Positions 11,598-20,929 of a stretch of 64,000 nucleotides of DNA are shown here, in pieces. Location: positions 62,001 to 126,000 of the forward strand of contig JAKSZP010000098.1 of the NCBI GenBank assembly GCA_022478985.1, given 5' to 3'. The position numbers were made by a program, and so were the translations under genes. The notes under the pieces are model-generated. The model had not been told where the DNA came from, searched no databases, and saw only the letters and a list, made by a program, of their open reading frames with translations. Each line of letters begins with the position of its first letter. The first letter of the stretch is position 1. Source of the stretch: Massospora cicadina. Its lineage: Eukaryota > Entomophthoromycota > Entomophthoromycetes > Entomophthorales > Entomophthoraceae.

Positions 11598-12651
11598 TTA
11601 AATATCCGAAATATCCCCCCAAATTTGTCCAGGGTTAATGGCGGACTCCACGTGTGCCGCCGCTTCAGCCGCTGCTTGCTTGCGGGCTTTTTGTGCCACT
11701 TTACATTCTTTGCGTGTAACTGGTTCCACGATGGAGTATAGTCCACCTTCTCCCCAGCAGAATGGGTGGTGACCATCAGTTATTTTGGCAAAGTTTTCAT
11801 TATCTTCGTCCAATGCTTCCTCACAATATCCATTTTCCATTAAGCCCTCAACCACAGGGCATGCGTGTTCCTTGTGGCCCAGTGAGCCACAGTGGTTGCA
11901 AATGGGCGGTGCGCGTTCCAGTGTAACTCAGAATGCAGCTGACTGGCCCACATCTGCGAATTGAAATTCTGCTGTGTGGGGAATTCTGGATAAGTCCTCT
12001 TCCACTTCTGGGGAGGGTTGATTATGGCAATAGCTTTGCCTGTGCACAGGTTGGGCATCAGGCAAAATCGCTGTAATTCAAGTTGCTGAATTTCTCCGTA
12101 GGCCATGAGACCTTTGTGGAGCTCCTCCTCGATTACCTTACGAGGGAGGTTGGTGGGGAGTGAGCAAAAAGAGATGAATAACGTTTTCACTTTGTTCAAT
12201 CTGGTGCGCGCAGTGCACACAATTTTTTTGCCCTCAGGGAGGGCAATTTCCACACAGACTTTTGCTTCAGCATCGGCTTCATTGGCTGTTTCAAAACCAA
12301 TATTGATCCAGCCACAGCCCATGTTGTTGGTGGCTATGTACACCGCATGAGGGAAAAGTGAGGGCTGTGCCTCAAATGTTTTCTCCCACAGGGTTGATTA
12401 CTCATCCCCAAGGAAGAGTCTGATCTCGTGCTCCACCTTTGACAAGGCTTGGTTGAACTGAATGTACATATATTGCGCGTGCTTTACAGTAAATACCATA
12501 AACCCAGATGGTGTCTGAGTTTGCGATTTCTTTGCGGATTGGGTTCCTGGTCCCCCTCCAGGGCGTTTCTTGCCCTTAGTTGCACCATTAAGTGCACCGC
12601 TCGCTGCAACGCTCGCCCATGTTGTATTATTTTATTAATAAAGTCGCCCAT
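11598..12651 (-). pseudogene. LINE B ORF1 relic: RRM-like domain and CCHC zinc knuckle
   Basis: ORF1 proteins coat the element RNA. The minus-strand ATG at 12651 opens MGDFINKIIQHGRAL. After a frameshift the sequence resumes, and an RRM-like block follows (GWINIGFETANEADAEAK, then TLFISFCSLPTNLPRKVIEE). A second frameshift leads into a clear CCHC knuckle, CNHCGSLGHKEHAC, at about 11908-11867, and an acidic then Lys/Ala-rich C-terminus ending at 11598. At least two frameshifts are needed to read it through. The block order matches the X elements at 55-59 kb. Confidence 0.75.
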
Positions 12652-12731
12652 CTCTCCAGTTTGTGATTATCAAAATTTGCTGTTTGAATCAAATTGTAGT
12701 AACTAAAGTGATTGTTACGAGAAAGAAAAGC

Positions 12732-12747
12732 ATAAATATCGCCTTTG
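12732..12747. repeat. TSD of LINE B, right copy
   Basis: ATAAATATCGCCTTTG, identical to 7482-7497. Confidence 0.9.
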
Positions 12748-13532
12748 GTTACCCAATTATCTTTAGAAAAATAGACGCTTCTTTTACTTCTATACTTTTC
12801 TTTCAGGAGAAATTAAGGTTCTTAGGGTTCTAAACCTGAGTTATTAATTAGATTGTTCTTAAAAAGTATCTTTAAAGGTTTAACTGGAGGTGACCCCTTT
12901 AAATACTTCCCTGGGAGACAATCATTATATTATGGGAAAGGAGGAAATTGTATATTGTTTGACCTTATCTAATGGAAACCTGAGGGCTGACAGGGTTCTA
13001 GACCCAGGTAACTAATTAAATGTCTCATAAGTTTGACTGGACTTGTCTCACCCACAGCCTATCCTATAAATACTACTCTGAAAGCCCAAATTCTCTTCTA
13101 TAAATGGAGGTTACCTCCAGTGTAAGTCCTTCACTCTTGGGTAACCCAAGGGTTGGTAGGGGTCTAGCCCTAAAGAGTTAAAAGCTAAATAATCTGATAA
13201 ACTTCCATTTTTTGGAACTCTGTTTTGTGGAATGATAGGATACCTCAGTGGAAGAGTGTATCGCTGTTTTGGTAATTTATAACAGAGTTCAGCTGGTTAG
13301 TAATTTGGATATTATGCCTATAAAACCCAAAAACACCATTTTGAAAAAGTTAATTATATAAACAAGCAGTTTATAGGCTCTTTTTTAGTACTAGATGGTC
13401 CCAAGTTTATAGGCTCTTGTGGGATAGACTTGAACAAGTTACTATATACCATATCACCATTGAAATCATTGGCTGACCCTTGACATAACTCACCGCACTT
13501 ATAAGGTAAAACCTTTTTATAAATGAATATGG
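12748..13532. other. Unassigned sequence between LINE B and element 1
   Basis: No family is recognised. It contains micro-insertion 1 (13383-13403). A stretch near 13241 (GGATACCTCAGTGGAAGAG) is faintly A-box-like, without a convincing partner B box. Confidence 0.4.
13383..13403 (-). mobile_element. Micro-retroposon 1
   Basis: A 21-bp insert, on the minus strand TGGGACCATCTAGTACTA plus A-run. It lies between two copies of AGTTTATAGGCTCTT (13368-13382 and 13404-13418). Assignment of a few bases is ambiguous because the T-run meets the TSD. Confidence 0.75.
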
Positions 13533-14091
13533 TGTTGGGGATTCAACTATGATGAATGAAAATTACTCAAGATTGAGATTCGATATCTCAGTCTAATGAG
13601 ATTGTAAAATATACGTCAGAGGTATCCAATTCTAGGATAGACTGACGATCACCCTTTGGAGTTATCAGCCTTCTCTGAAGGATGATGTTAAGCTATCTGA
13701 TGAGGCAGAAAATTATATAAGAAAATCAGTCTCATCAAATAAGAATCTTATCAGATCTGGCTATCACAAGTATGGTATTAATAATCAGCAATATCAGTCA
13801 TCTAATAGGAAATATCTTACCTCATATGCATCCCAAAATCCTCACGAATAACTACTAAATCTACCCCTATAATTATCCCTCATTTCTAACAAATAAAGTA
13901 CCTCTATTTTTATCTCACGCAGCTTAATTTTGGTCTATTCATACAAGATTCTGTATTTTCTATTGGAATCAATTATAGCAATGGAACTAATAACTTCGTT
14001 GCACTTGTGTAAATCTTTGCTAGAGCCACGGAACTAAAATTTTGTATCATTTGTAGCGCCGCTTATCGAAATTTCTACCAAAATTCCAATA
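13533..14091 (+). repeat. Element 1 5' LTR
   Basis: 559 bp, closely related to the 3' LTR once the SINE there is removed. The ends TGTTGG and CCAATA form the usual short inverted repeat with one mismatch. AACAAATAAAG near 13888 is a candidate polyadenylation region. Confidence 0.9.
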
Positions 14092-14092
14092 C

Positions 14093-14109
14093 TGGTGCTC
14101 CCTGCCAGG
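14093..14109 (+). promoter_or_regulatory. Element 1 primer-binding site
   Basis: TGGTGCTCCCTGCCAGG begins one base after the LTR. It would pair with the 3' end of a tRNA carrying CCA; the tRNA was not identified. The identical 17 bases are the PBS of element 4 (43899-43915, minus strand). Confidence 0.75.
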
Positions 14110-14151
14110 ACTGCTTCTGAGGCTACCTGGTGAAAATATACTTTCACAACA

Positions 14152-16147
14152 ATGAATATGTCTAGCGAAGGAAGCCCCTCTTCTGAGGAATCAATGAGTA
14201 TCACCTGATGGTTACACTCCAATAGGCAAGAGATGCCTTCTGCTAATACAAATAATCTGCAATTTCAAGCTTTATGGACTTGGCCATTGAGGGCCCTGAC
14301 CAGGATAATTATCAGATTAAGCCGCAAATGCAGAAGAAACGGTCAAAGGCTTGATAAGGGGGGCTATCCAGACTGGTGCTCGTCCTAATTATGACCAAGC
14401 ATCTAAAGTTGCTGACAATATGATGAACTTATACAACAGAACTGTGCTACAACCTACTGAAGTTGGTTTGGCTAGATCTGAGCAGTACCTCAGGAATTAT
14501 GTACATCCCGCTATTCATTATGTACTCCAGATTTTTGGGGTTGCATCATCTCGAGATCCAACGTCAGTTGACCCTGGCGCAACAATTTAATTCTCAGTTA
14601 TCCTCATTTTATGAGATGGCTTCTAACTTTGGACGGGATAATTGGGAAGCCATTCTCGATAATAGAAGAGAAATTAACAATATGCATAACCAGTTGGTGA
14701 GAATTGATAATGGAGTTGTGGGGTACATCAGCCAAGAAGTATCTCAGCAAGTTAGTGATGTCACTAACCCTATTTACCACCATATCACCACCCTTGAGGA
14801 AGAAATTATGTGACAACTGGGACATTATGAGGGTCAAATATGAGGAGCACTTTGTTGAGCTTGACGGGCTAGTCCAACATCTTGTCCAAATGGTGGGTAC
14901 TATCAGAGATGGTGGACCCGGCTCTGTTGGTCCTCCTGGGCCGCTGGGACCACCTAGATCCCTTTGGTAAACCTGGGACCTCCTGGTCCCCCTGGATCCT
15001 CACTTCCAATGCATGATTCTGAACCTTCGATTCTACTAGTATTGAGAGTACAGGCGTTAGAAACCCAAATCTAAGCCATAGCACAAGGGTGTTTCTTATC
15101 AACGGAAGGCCTTCCAACTGACCCAGATTACTCTTTAACCAACTTATTTAATGTCGTGGATAATTCTCATCATCTATGCGATGCTAACCAAAATATTCAA
15201 GAAACCAAGTTTGCAAGGTTAAATGCTTCCATTGAACAGTTAACTGCAAGATGTGGATTACTTGAGAACAAGCAGGAAGAGATGATCACTGTGATTTCTA
15301 ACTTGAATCAACAACCTGCAAATGATCATCTTGCTCAATTAATTCATAATTTACAGGAGGACCTCAATCATCTAAGGCAACAAGATGACCAAATCCACAC
15401 ATAAACTCATATCCCAGAATCAGAACCCTCCAAAGCTGATCCGTTCATGGTATTGGGTGTACATGTTTTGAGTAATGAACCCAAAACCTCCAAACCTACC
15501 TTTAAAGATAAGTTTGAGCCGGGTTAAGGTAGCATTTATTTGTTTTTTTGTCTATGAACATGCATCAGACGGGGCATCAGATCAACAGAAAGTATGGCAT
15601 ATTATCTCTTGCCTAAGCCAGTTCAATCAAGAGATCATGGTTACTCACCTGAAGGTTTGCATTATTTGGGCTCAAGTATAGACCGCCCTTATTAAGGAAT
15701 TTGGGAGTGATAAAATTCTTTCTAACCAAAAGCAAGCCTTTATAAGTATTCAAATCAAAATGAGGAGGGTCTATCCAAGATTTCGCTAAAAGGTTCTACC
15801 ATGAGGCCCAGACTCTTGCCACTTGCGACCAGATTACCATAGATGATGCCATATCGGCTGTAATGAATGCATTCTCTTCTTGAACACAGTTACTACTACA
15901 TTTGAAATCACTTAAAAGAAATTTAAGATCCATTATCGACATCAAAGAAGCACTCATGGAGATTCCTAATGGTGTGGTACACCTGACTTTGGCTAATAAC
16001 CCTCGTTCTTATTTCCATGTGATGCCACCTAAACCCAAACCTAAACTGAAGAAGGAGCCGTGCACTTATTGTGGTCTCATGGGTCATGTGGTATCTCAAT
16101 GTTGGAAAAAGCAAGCGGAGGAGTTGAAAAAAGAGGAGTCCGTATAG
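14152..16147 (+). pseudogene. Element 1 gag relic with coiled-coil, Gly-X-Y patch and CCHC knuckle
   Basis: Gag forms the particle that packages element RNA. The start at 14152 opens MNMSSEGSPSSEESMSIT and meets a TGA. Further parts, in shifting frames, are a helical stretch (14351-14810), a collagen-like Gly-Pro-rich run at about 14911-15000 (GGPGSVGPPGPLGPP, continuing after a frameshift), a second helical stretch (15156-15400), and a capsid-like stretch to about 15900. The C-terminus holds CTYCGLMGHVVSQC at 16061-16102, a standard CX2CX4HX4C knuckle, in a Lys-rich context. The Gly-X-Y run is unusual for gag. Confidence 0.75.
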
Positions 16148-16337
16148 GGCATGAGGCTCCCTGTGCTGACCTACCTCCTGTGCCTCAATAAAAATCTTTT
16201 AACTCCTCTACAGACCGTTATGTGATATCCGCACCTGGTGAGCTTGATATACCTGATGAATTAGCCAACAAAGATACTATTTCTGCTTACGCTTCTGTTT
16301 ATTCTTCTTCTAATTCAATTCAATCAATTAACTCCTC

Positions 16338-19300
16338 GTGTTTTCGATCCCAAACTTTTGCACAGATGTGACCTGGGTGGAAGTCATTGTGCATAAGGTG
16401 AAAGTTTTGGCTATCATTGATATGGGATCGCCCATCAATGTAACCTCGTCCAGGCTTATGAAAAAAATCAAACTGGCACCGGACTTAAGCCATTCCCAAG
16501 ACTATGGAACTGCTGGTCCTTCCTACACTAAATCTATAGAAGCTTATTCCTCTCTTCCAATGCGCTTTGGAAAGTTGGTCCTGTCAGCCCCAGCAATAGT
16601 GTTGGACAACAACTGCTATGACCTGCTCTTGGGAACCGAAATTCTCATTGATTTTGATGTGATAATAAGCCTTAAGGACAATTACCTTTCTTTAATTGGG
16701 TACCAAGTACCTTTAATTCTACAAGATGTTCCCAATAGCAAAGGCAAACTCAAATGACATGTTTACTTATTGGAGTACCCCACTTCTATCTCACGTCTTA
16801 AATGACGAATCTTGGGACCAAGGACTATACTTTCACCTCCGTCAGCTTGTGCCTCTGAGGGAGTGCCTTTATATTCTACCAAATTTGATTACCATTCCCC
16901 CAAAAGATCAAGTCATAATTGATACAGGAGTACAAGTATTTGTACCCACTGATCATGTATTAGAGATCTTTGGTAACCAAAATCCCTCTCATTTGGAGGC
17001 TTTACCTTGCCCTGGTATCCTTGATCCGGCCTACAATGGGACTGTTTTAGTTCTACTAGCTAATCTCACTTCTCGACCTATGCAATTGAATCACAATAAC
17101 CCCATCACTTATGTGCAGCCTACTCCTGTGAGTGAAATCTTATCCATCTTGGTATGTGGTGATTTATGTGAATTTGGGCTGAAAGATCCCCCTATCATTG
17201 CTAGAACTGACGTCAAATTTGGATATTCACTTACTCCAGAACAACAGCATAAAGCTGAGGCTCTGATTGAAGAGTATGCGGATATATTTGCCCAAGGTCC
17301 TGGAGATTTTGGACTAATGAAAGATGTGAAGCATGTTGGGACCATCCAGTACTAAAAAAAGATGTGAAGCATCAGGTGAAAACTGGGGATAATCCCACTA
17401 TTTGAGCTCGACCATATTATAAAATCTAAAGTCGAGGAGGCTCAGGTCTCAGTGAAATCGAAACAACTTCATGATGCGGGGCTGTTAACGCCTTCTAAGA
17501 GTTTATGGGCTTCTCCTTTACTACTCATTTGGAAAAAGACTGGGGGCCATAGAGTGGTTATGGACTATCGTCAGCTCAATGCTGTTACCCAAAAGGATTT
17601 TTATCCTCTACCTCACATTGATGACTCATTGATATTATTGTCTGGGTCACAATACTTCTCAGCTATGGACCTTGCAAGTGGTGATTGGCAAATTGACCTG
17701 GCTCCAGAAGACCATCAAACTGTGCTTTAATATCTAGTGAGGGGTTATTTAAGCCCACTCATAAGCCGCAGAGGCTTTGTAATGCCCCTGCTATTTTTCA
17801 ACGAGCCATGGATGGCTTGTTTGGGGATTTGAAACTTTCTTGTGTTTTGGTATACTTAGAAGATGTTACTGTGTTTTATTGCACTTTTAACGAGTATTTA
17901 GCTCATTTTAAAGGAAATATTTGGTTGGATGCGTCGCACTTCTTAAGCTAAAACCATCCAAGTGTTCTTTTTTAAGACTGAGATGACTTCTTAGGTCATA
18001 AAGTTTATCGTGAGAGTATTTTACCCTTATCTAATAAGATACAAGCTGTTTTGGACATGCCTGTTTCTAAAAGCTTTCGTGATATCTAAGTGTTCTAGGG
18101 ATGGTTGGTTATTACAGAAAATTCATCCCCTATTTTGCAGAGATTGAGGAGCCATTAATTTACCTTTTGCACAAGGAAGTCCCTTTTGTATGGGAAGAAT
18201 CGCAGCAGCAAACTTTCAATCTGTCTCTCCAAGTCTTAGTGAGTGCACCAATCTTAGCCAATCCTGATTTTTCTAAACCTTTTATACTATTTACCGATGC
18301 CAGTGATATTGCTATTGGAGCCATTATGGCTCAACATGATACCAACCTGATTGATCACCCCATTGCATACTATAGTAAAACCCTTTCTAAGGCTGAACGC
18401 AATTATAGCATTACAGAGAGAGAATGCCTTGAAGTTTTGTCTGCCATCAAGCATTTCTGCCCTTACCTCTATGGAAAACATTTCACTATCATCGCGGATC
18501 ATGCTTTCTTGTAAGTGGTTGCAACAAATGAAGGATCCTGATGGGCGCTTAGCTAGATGGGCGTTAAAGCTCCAGAATTATGACTTTACTAATTAACATC
18601 GCGCTGGAGCTATTCAAAAAAACGCTGATGGACTTTCTCGATTGCCTATACTAATGTTATGCTCTGCTGAGGAGGATTGTATCTATGACTTGATTGTTAA
18701 GCCTGAGCTCTGGTACCAGGAATCTAAGGATGTTATATCAAAGCTACAATCCTTAACCAAAGATACTAAGGTTAAAAAAGGTTCATTATGCAAGAAGTTG
18801 GGATCTAAGTGGTTGCCCTTTATTCAGCCCTCTGCGAGGACTTATACAATTATGGAGACTCATCAAACTGTAGGTCATGGAGCTGTCACTAAGACCTTAC
18901 AATGGTTAAAAATCATTGTTACTGGGATAACATGCTGGGATCTGTACATGATGTGTTGGAGACTTGTCACTTGCCAACAACAATGTGGTGGAAATCTGAT
19001 GTTTCAACACAAAATTGTGGGACCTTCCAAACCTTTCTTTACTATGAATATCAATGTGATAGGTCATCTCCCATATGCCACTTATGGACATCAATATATT
19101 CTGTTTGCTATCGACCATTTTACTAAATGGATTGAAGCTATCTTAGTTTCCACAGTCACCGCTAAGGCTATGGCGTCCTTTCTTTTTAAGAAAATTTTCA
19201 CCAGGCATGGTAGCCCAAAAGTCTTGTTATTGGATAATGGGACAAACTTCAATTCTCAGGTGGTATCCAAGCTTGATAATTAATGGGTACCTATCAGTCA

Positions 19301-19890
19301 TTTACGTCCCTATACAATCTTTCTACTAATGGTGCAGTAAAAAGAGCAAATGGTACCTTTGTAGCCATTCTTTGAAAGATGGCTTCCAATGACCCTAGTA
19401 GATGGAATCTCTATTTGCCTAGTGCGATGCTAGCCTATAGAGTTAGCTACCATCATATAATTGGAGTGTCTTTTTAAAGCTTTATATGGTCGGGATCCTA
19501 TCTTCCCCTCAAGTGTACAACCTATACTTGAGGAGGCTACCCCGCAAATTACTGATTTAGCTATGAGGAGACTAGCTGATGAAATCATCTGATTACAAGC
19601 TTTAGCTTCAAGTTCCCTTGCTGCTACCACATTAAAATAGGGAACAAGAACCAACGCTAGTAGACCTACGTTACCTGAATATCAAGTCGGGGATCTTATA
19701 CTATTCTATCATCATAGGCCTGGAGAAAGGATTCACAAACTTGACACCTTATGGGCTGATACTTACCATATTATTTATCACTGGGGTATTGAATACACCA
19801 TTGCAGCTGTTGATACTGGTACTGTTACCAATAGAGTGCATAGTAGATTTATTTGTAAGTATGTGCCCCCTAGGCAAGATCTTGAGGGGG
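16338..19890 (+). pseudogene. Element 1 pol relic (protease, RT, RNase H, integrase)
   Basis: The protease shows AIIDMGSPINVTSS near 16410, where the usual DTG is DMG. The RT begins near 17450, with WKKTGGHRVVMDYRQLNAV and FSAMDLASGDWQI. Its catalytic box near 17850 is YLED instead of YxDD. RNase H reads FTDASDIAIGAIMAQ near 18290 and ERNYSITERECLEVL near 18400. The integrase has H...H and C...C near 18856-18980, DHFTKWIEA near 19114, DNGTNF near 19230 and a GPY/F-like WADTYHIIYHW near 19755. Micro-insertion 2 shifts the frame just before the RT. Several stops make it inactive. Confidence 0.9.
17335..17357 (+). mobile_element. Micro-retroposon 2, inside element 1 pol
   Basis: The insert GTTGGGACCATCCAGTACTA plus A-run lies between two copies of AAAGATGTGAAGCAT (17320-17334 and 17358-17372). 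Removing insert and one TSD copy (38 bp) rejoins GLMKDVKH to QVKTGDNPT in one frame, so the event happened in a then-open pol. Confidence 0.8.
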
Positions 19891-19893
19891 CAT
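19881..19893 (+). promoter_or_regulatory. Element 1 polypurine tract
   Basis: CTTGAGGGGGCAT lies directly before the 3' LTR and is the expected primer site for plus-strand DNA synthesis. Confidence 0.75.
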
Positions 19894-20632
19894 TGTTGGG
19901 GATTCAACTATGCTGACTAGAATTACTCAATATCGAGATTTGATATCTCAGTCTAATGAGATTGCAAAATCTACATTGGAGATATATAATTATAGGATAG
20001 ACTGACGATCAACCCTTCAGAACTATCAACCTTCTCTGAAGGATGATGCTAAGCTATCTGATGAGGCAGAAAATTATATAAAAAAATCAGTCTCATCAAA
20101 TAAGAATCTTATCAGATCTGGCTATCACAAGTATGGTATTAATAATCAGCAATATCAGTCATCTAATAGGAAATATCTTACCTCATATGCATCCCAAAAT
20201 CCTCACGAATAACTACTAAATCTACCCCTATAAATATCCCTCATTTTAATAAATAAAGTACCTCTATTTTTGTCTCGCATAGCCTAATTTTGGTCTCTTT
20301 TAATACAGGATTCTGTATTTCCAATTGGAATCAACTATAGCAACAGAACTAATAGAATTGTTGCAATTGTGTCAATCTTTACTAGAGCCATGAAACTAAT
20401 AACTTTGTAGCAAAAGGGTGGTTAGCCAAGCGGGTAAAACTGCCTCCACCCCCTAGTGCAGGTTCTGAGTTTGAAACCTGTACTGGCTAGAAAACATTCT
20501 CCATTTGGTATATTTGTCCCAAGGTCAACCAGCCTCAAAATAATTTAATCAGCCATACTCGTATAAAATAAAAAAATAATTTTGTAGCCTTTGTAGCACC
20601 TGTTTATTGTAATTTCTCACGAAATTCCAATA
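19894..20632 (+). repeat. Element 1 3' LTR, split by a SINE
   Basis: Homologous to 13533-14091. It contains CCTATAAATATCC near 20226 (TATA-like) and AATAAATAAAG near 20251. The SINE at 20412-20575 plus its TSD accounts for the extra length. Confidence 0.9.
20412..20575 (+). mobile_element. tRNA-derived SINE (SINE1) in the 3' LTR of element 1
   Basis: The head has an A box (GGTTAGCCAAGCGGG) and a B box (GAGTTTGAAACC). The body ends in a decayed form of the shared tail (TCCCAAGGTCAACCAGCCTC) followed by AT-rich sequence. The flanks ATAACTTTGTAGC (20399-20411) and ATAATTTTGTAGC (20576-20588) form a 13-bp TSD with one mismatch, and the 5' LTR shows the site unoccupied. A pol III transcript moved by a LINE is the natural reading. 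Confidence 0.85.
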
Positions 20633-20677
20633 TATGACAATAGGTATGCTATTGCAGAATATGTTGCTGGGTATATT

Positions 20678-20723
20678 TTTTTAGTACTAGATGGTCTCAA
20701 CCCGAGGGGGATTTATTGATGTA
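20678..20723 (-). mobile_element. Micro-retroposon 3 (longest copy, 46 bp)
   Basis: It lies between two copies of GTTGCTGGGTATATT (20663-20677 and 20724-20738). On the minus strand it ends in GAGACCATCTAGTACTA plus A-run, and extends 5' through a CCCCCTCGGG block to TACATCAATAAATC. It therefore shows the most of the parent sequence. Confidence 0.8.
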
Positions 20724-20929
20724 GTTGCTGGGTATATTCATCAGTCTTAAGAGTGGTGAACTATCCCACTCCAATCTTTAATTTTAAGACAAATTTTGAT
20801 GTCTCTATATGCCTAGAGCAGACCATACTAGTAATTTTATTACTTTTTCTGTTATGGATAAAGGATATGCTGGTCATGTTTTGCTTTAAACTACTCTTTC
20901 TTCCCCTTTAAAAAAGTATAGGACAATAT

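Larger units (their letters stand above)
7498..12731 (-). mobile_element. LINE B: near full-length APE-type LINE, 5.2 kb
   Basis: Read on the minus strand, it has a short 5' leader, ORF1 (12651-11598), ORF2 (about 11340-7900), a 3' UTR and the shared tail at about 7498-7550. It is bounded by a perfect 16-bp TSD, so both ends are defined and this is the most complete LINE in the window. Every ORF carries stops or frameshifts, so it is inactive. The insertion target was an unidentified sequence that resumes at 12748. LINE A and LINE C are relatives; LINE D is more distant. Confidence 0.92.
13533..20632 (+). mobile_element. Element 1: Ty3/gypsy LTR retrotransposon
   Basis: The LTRs at 13533-14091 and 19894-20632 begin TGTTGGGG and end CCAATA. 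A primer-binding site follows the 5' LTR and a polypurine tract precedes the 3' LTR. The flanks TATGG and TATGA form an imperfect 5-bp TSD. Inside, in order, are gag with a CCHC knuckle, protease, reverse transcriptase, RNase H and integrase, which is the Ty3/gypsy order. Stops and frameshifts break every ORF. A SINE sits in the 3' LTR and a micro-insertion in pol. Confidence 0.93.

Noticed and set aside
13238..13300. tRNA-like A box near 13241
   Set aside because: No B box at the right distance and no tail or TSD; it could be chance or a very old SINE.
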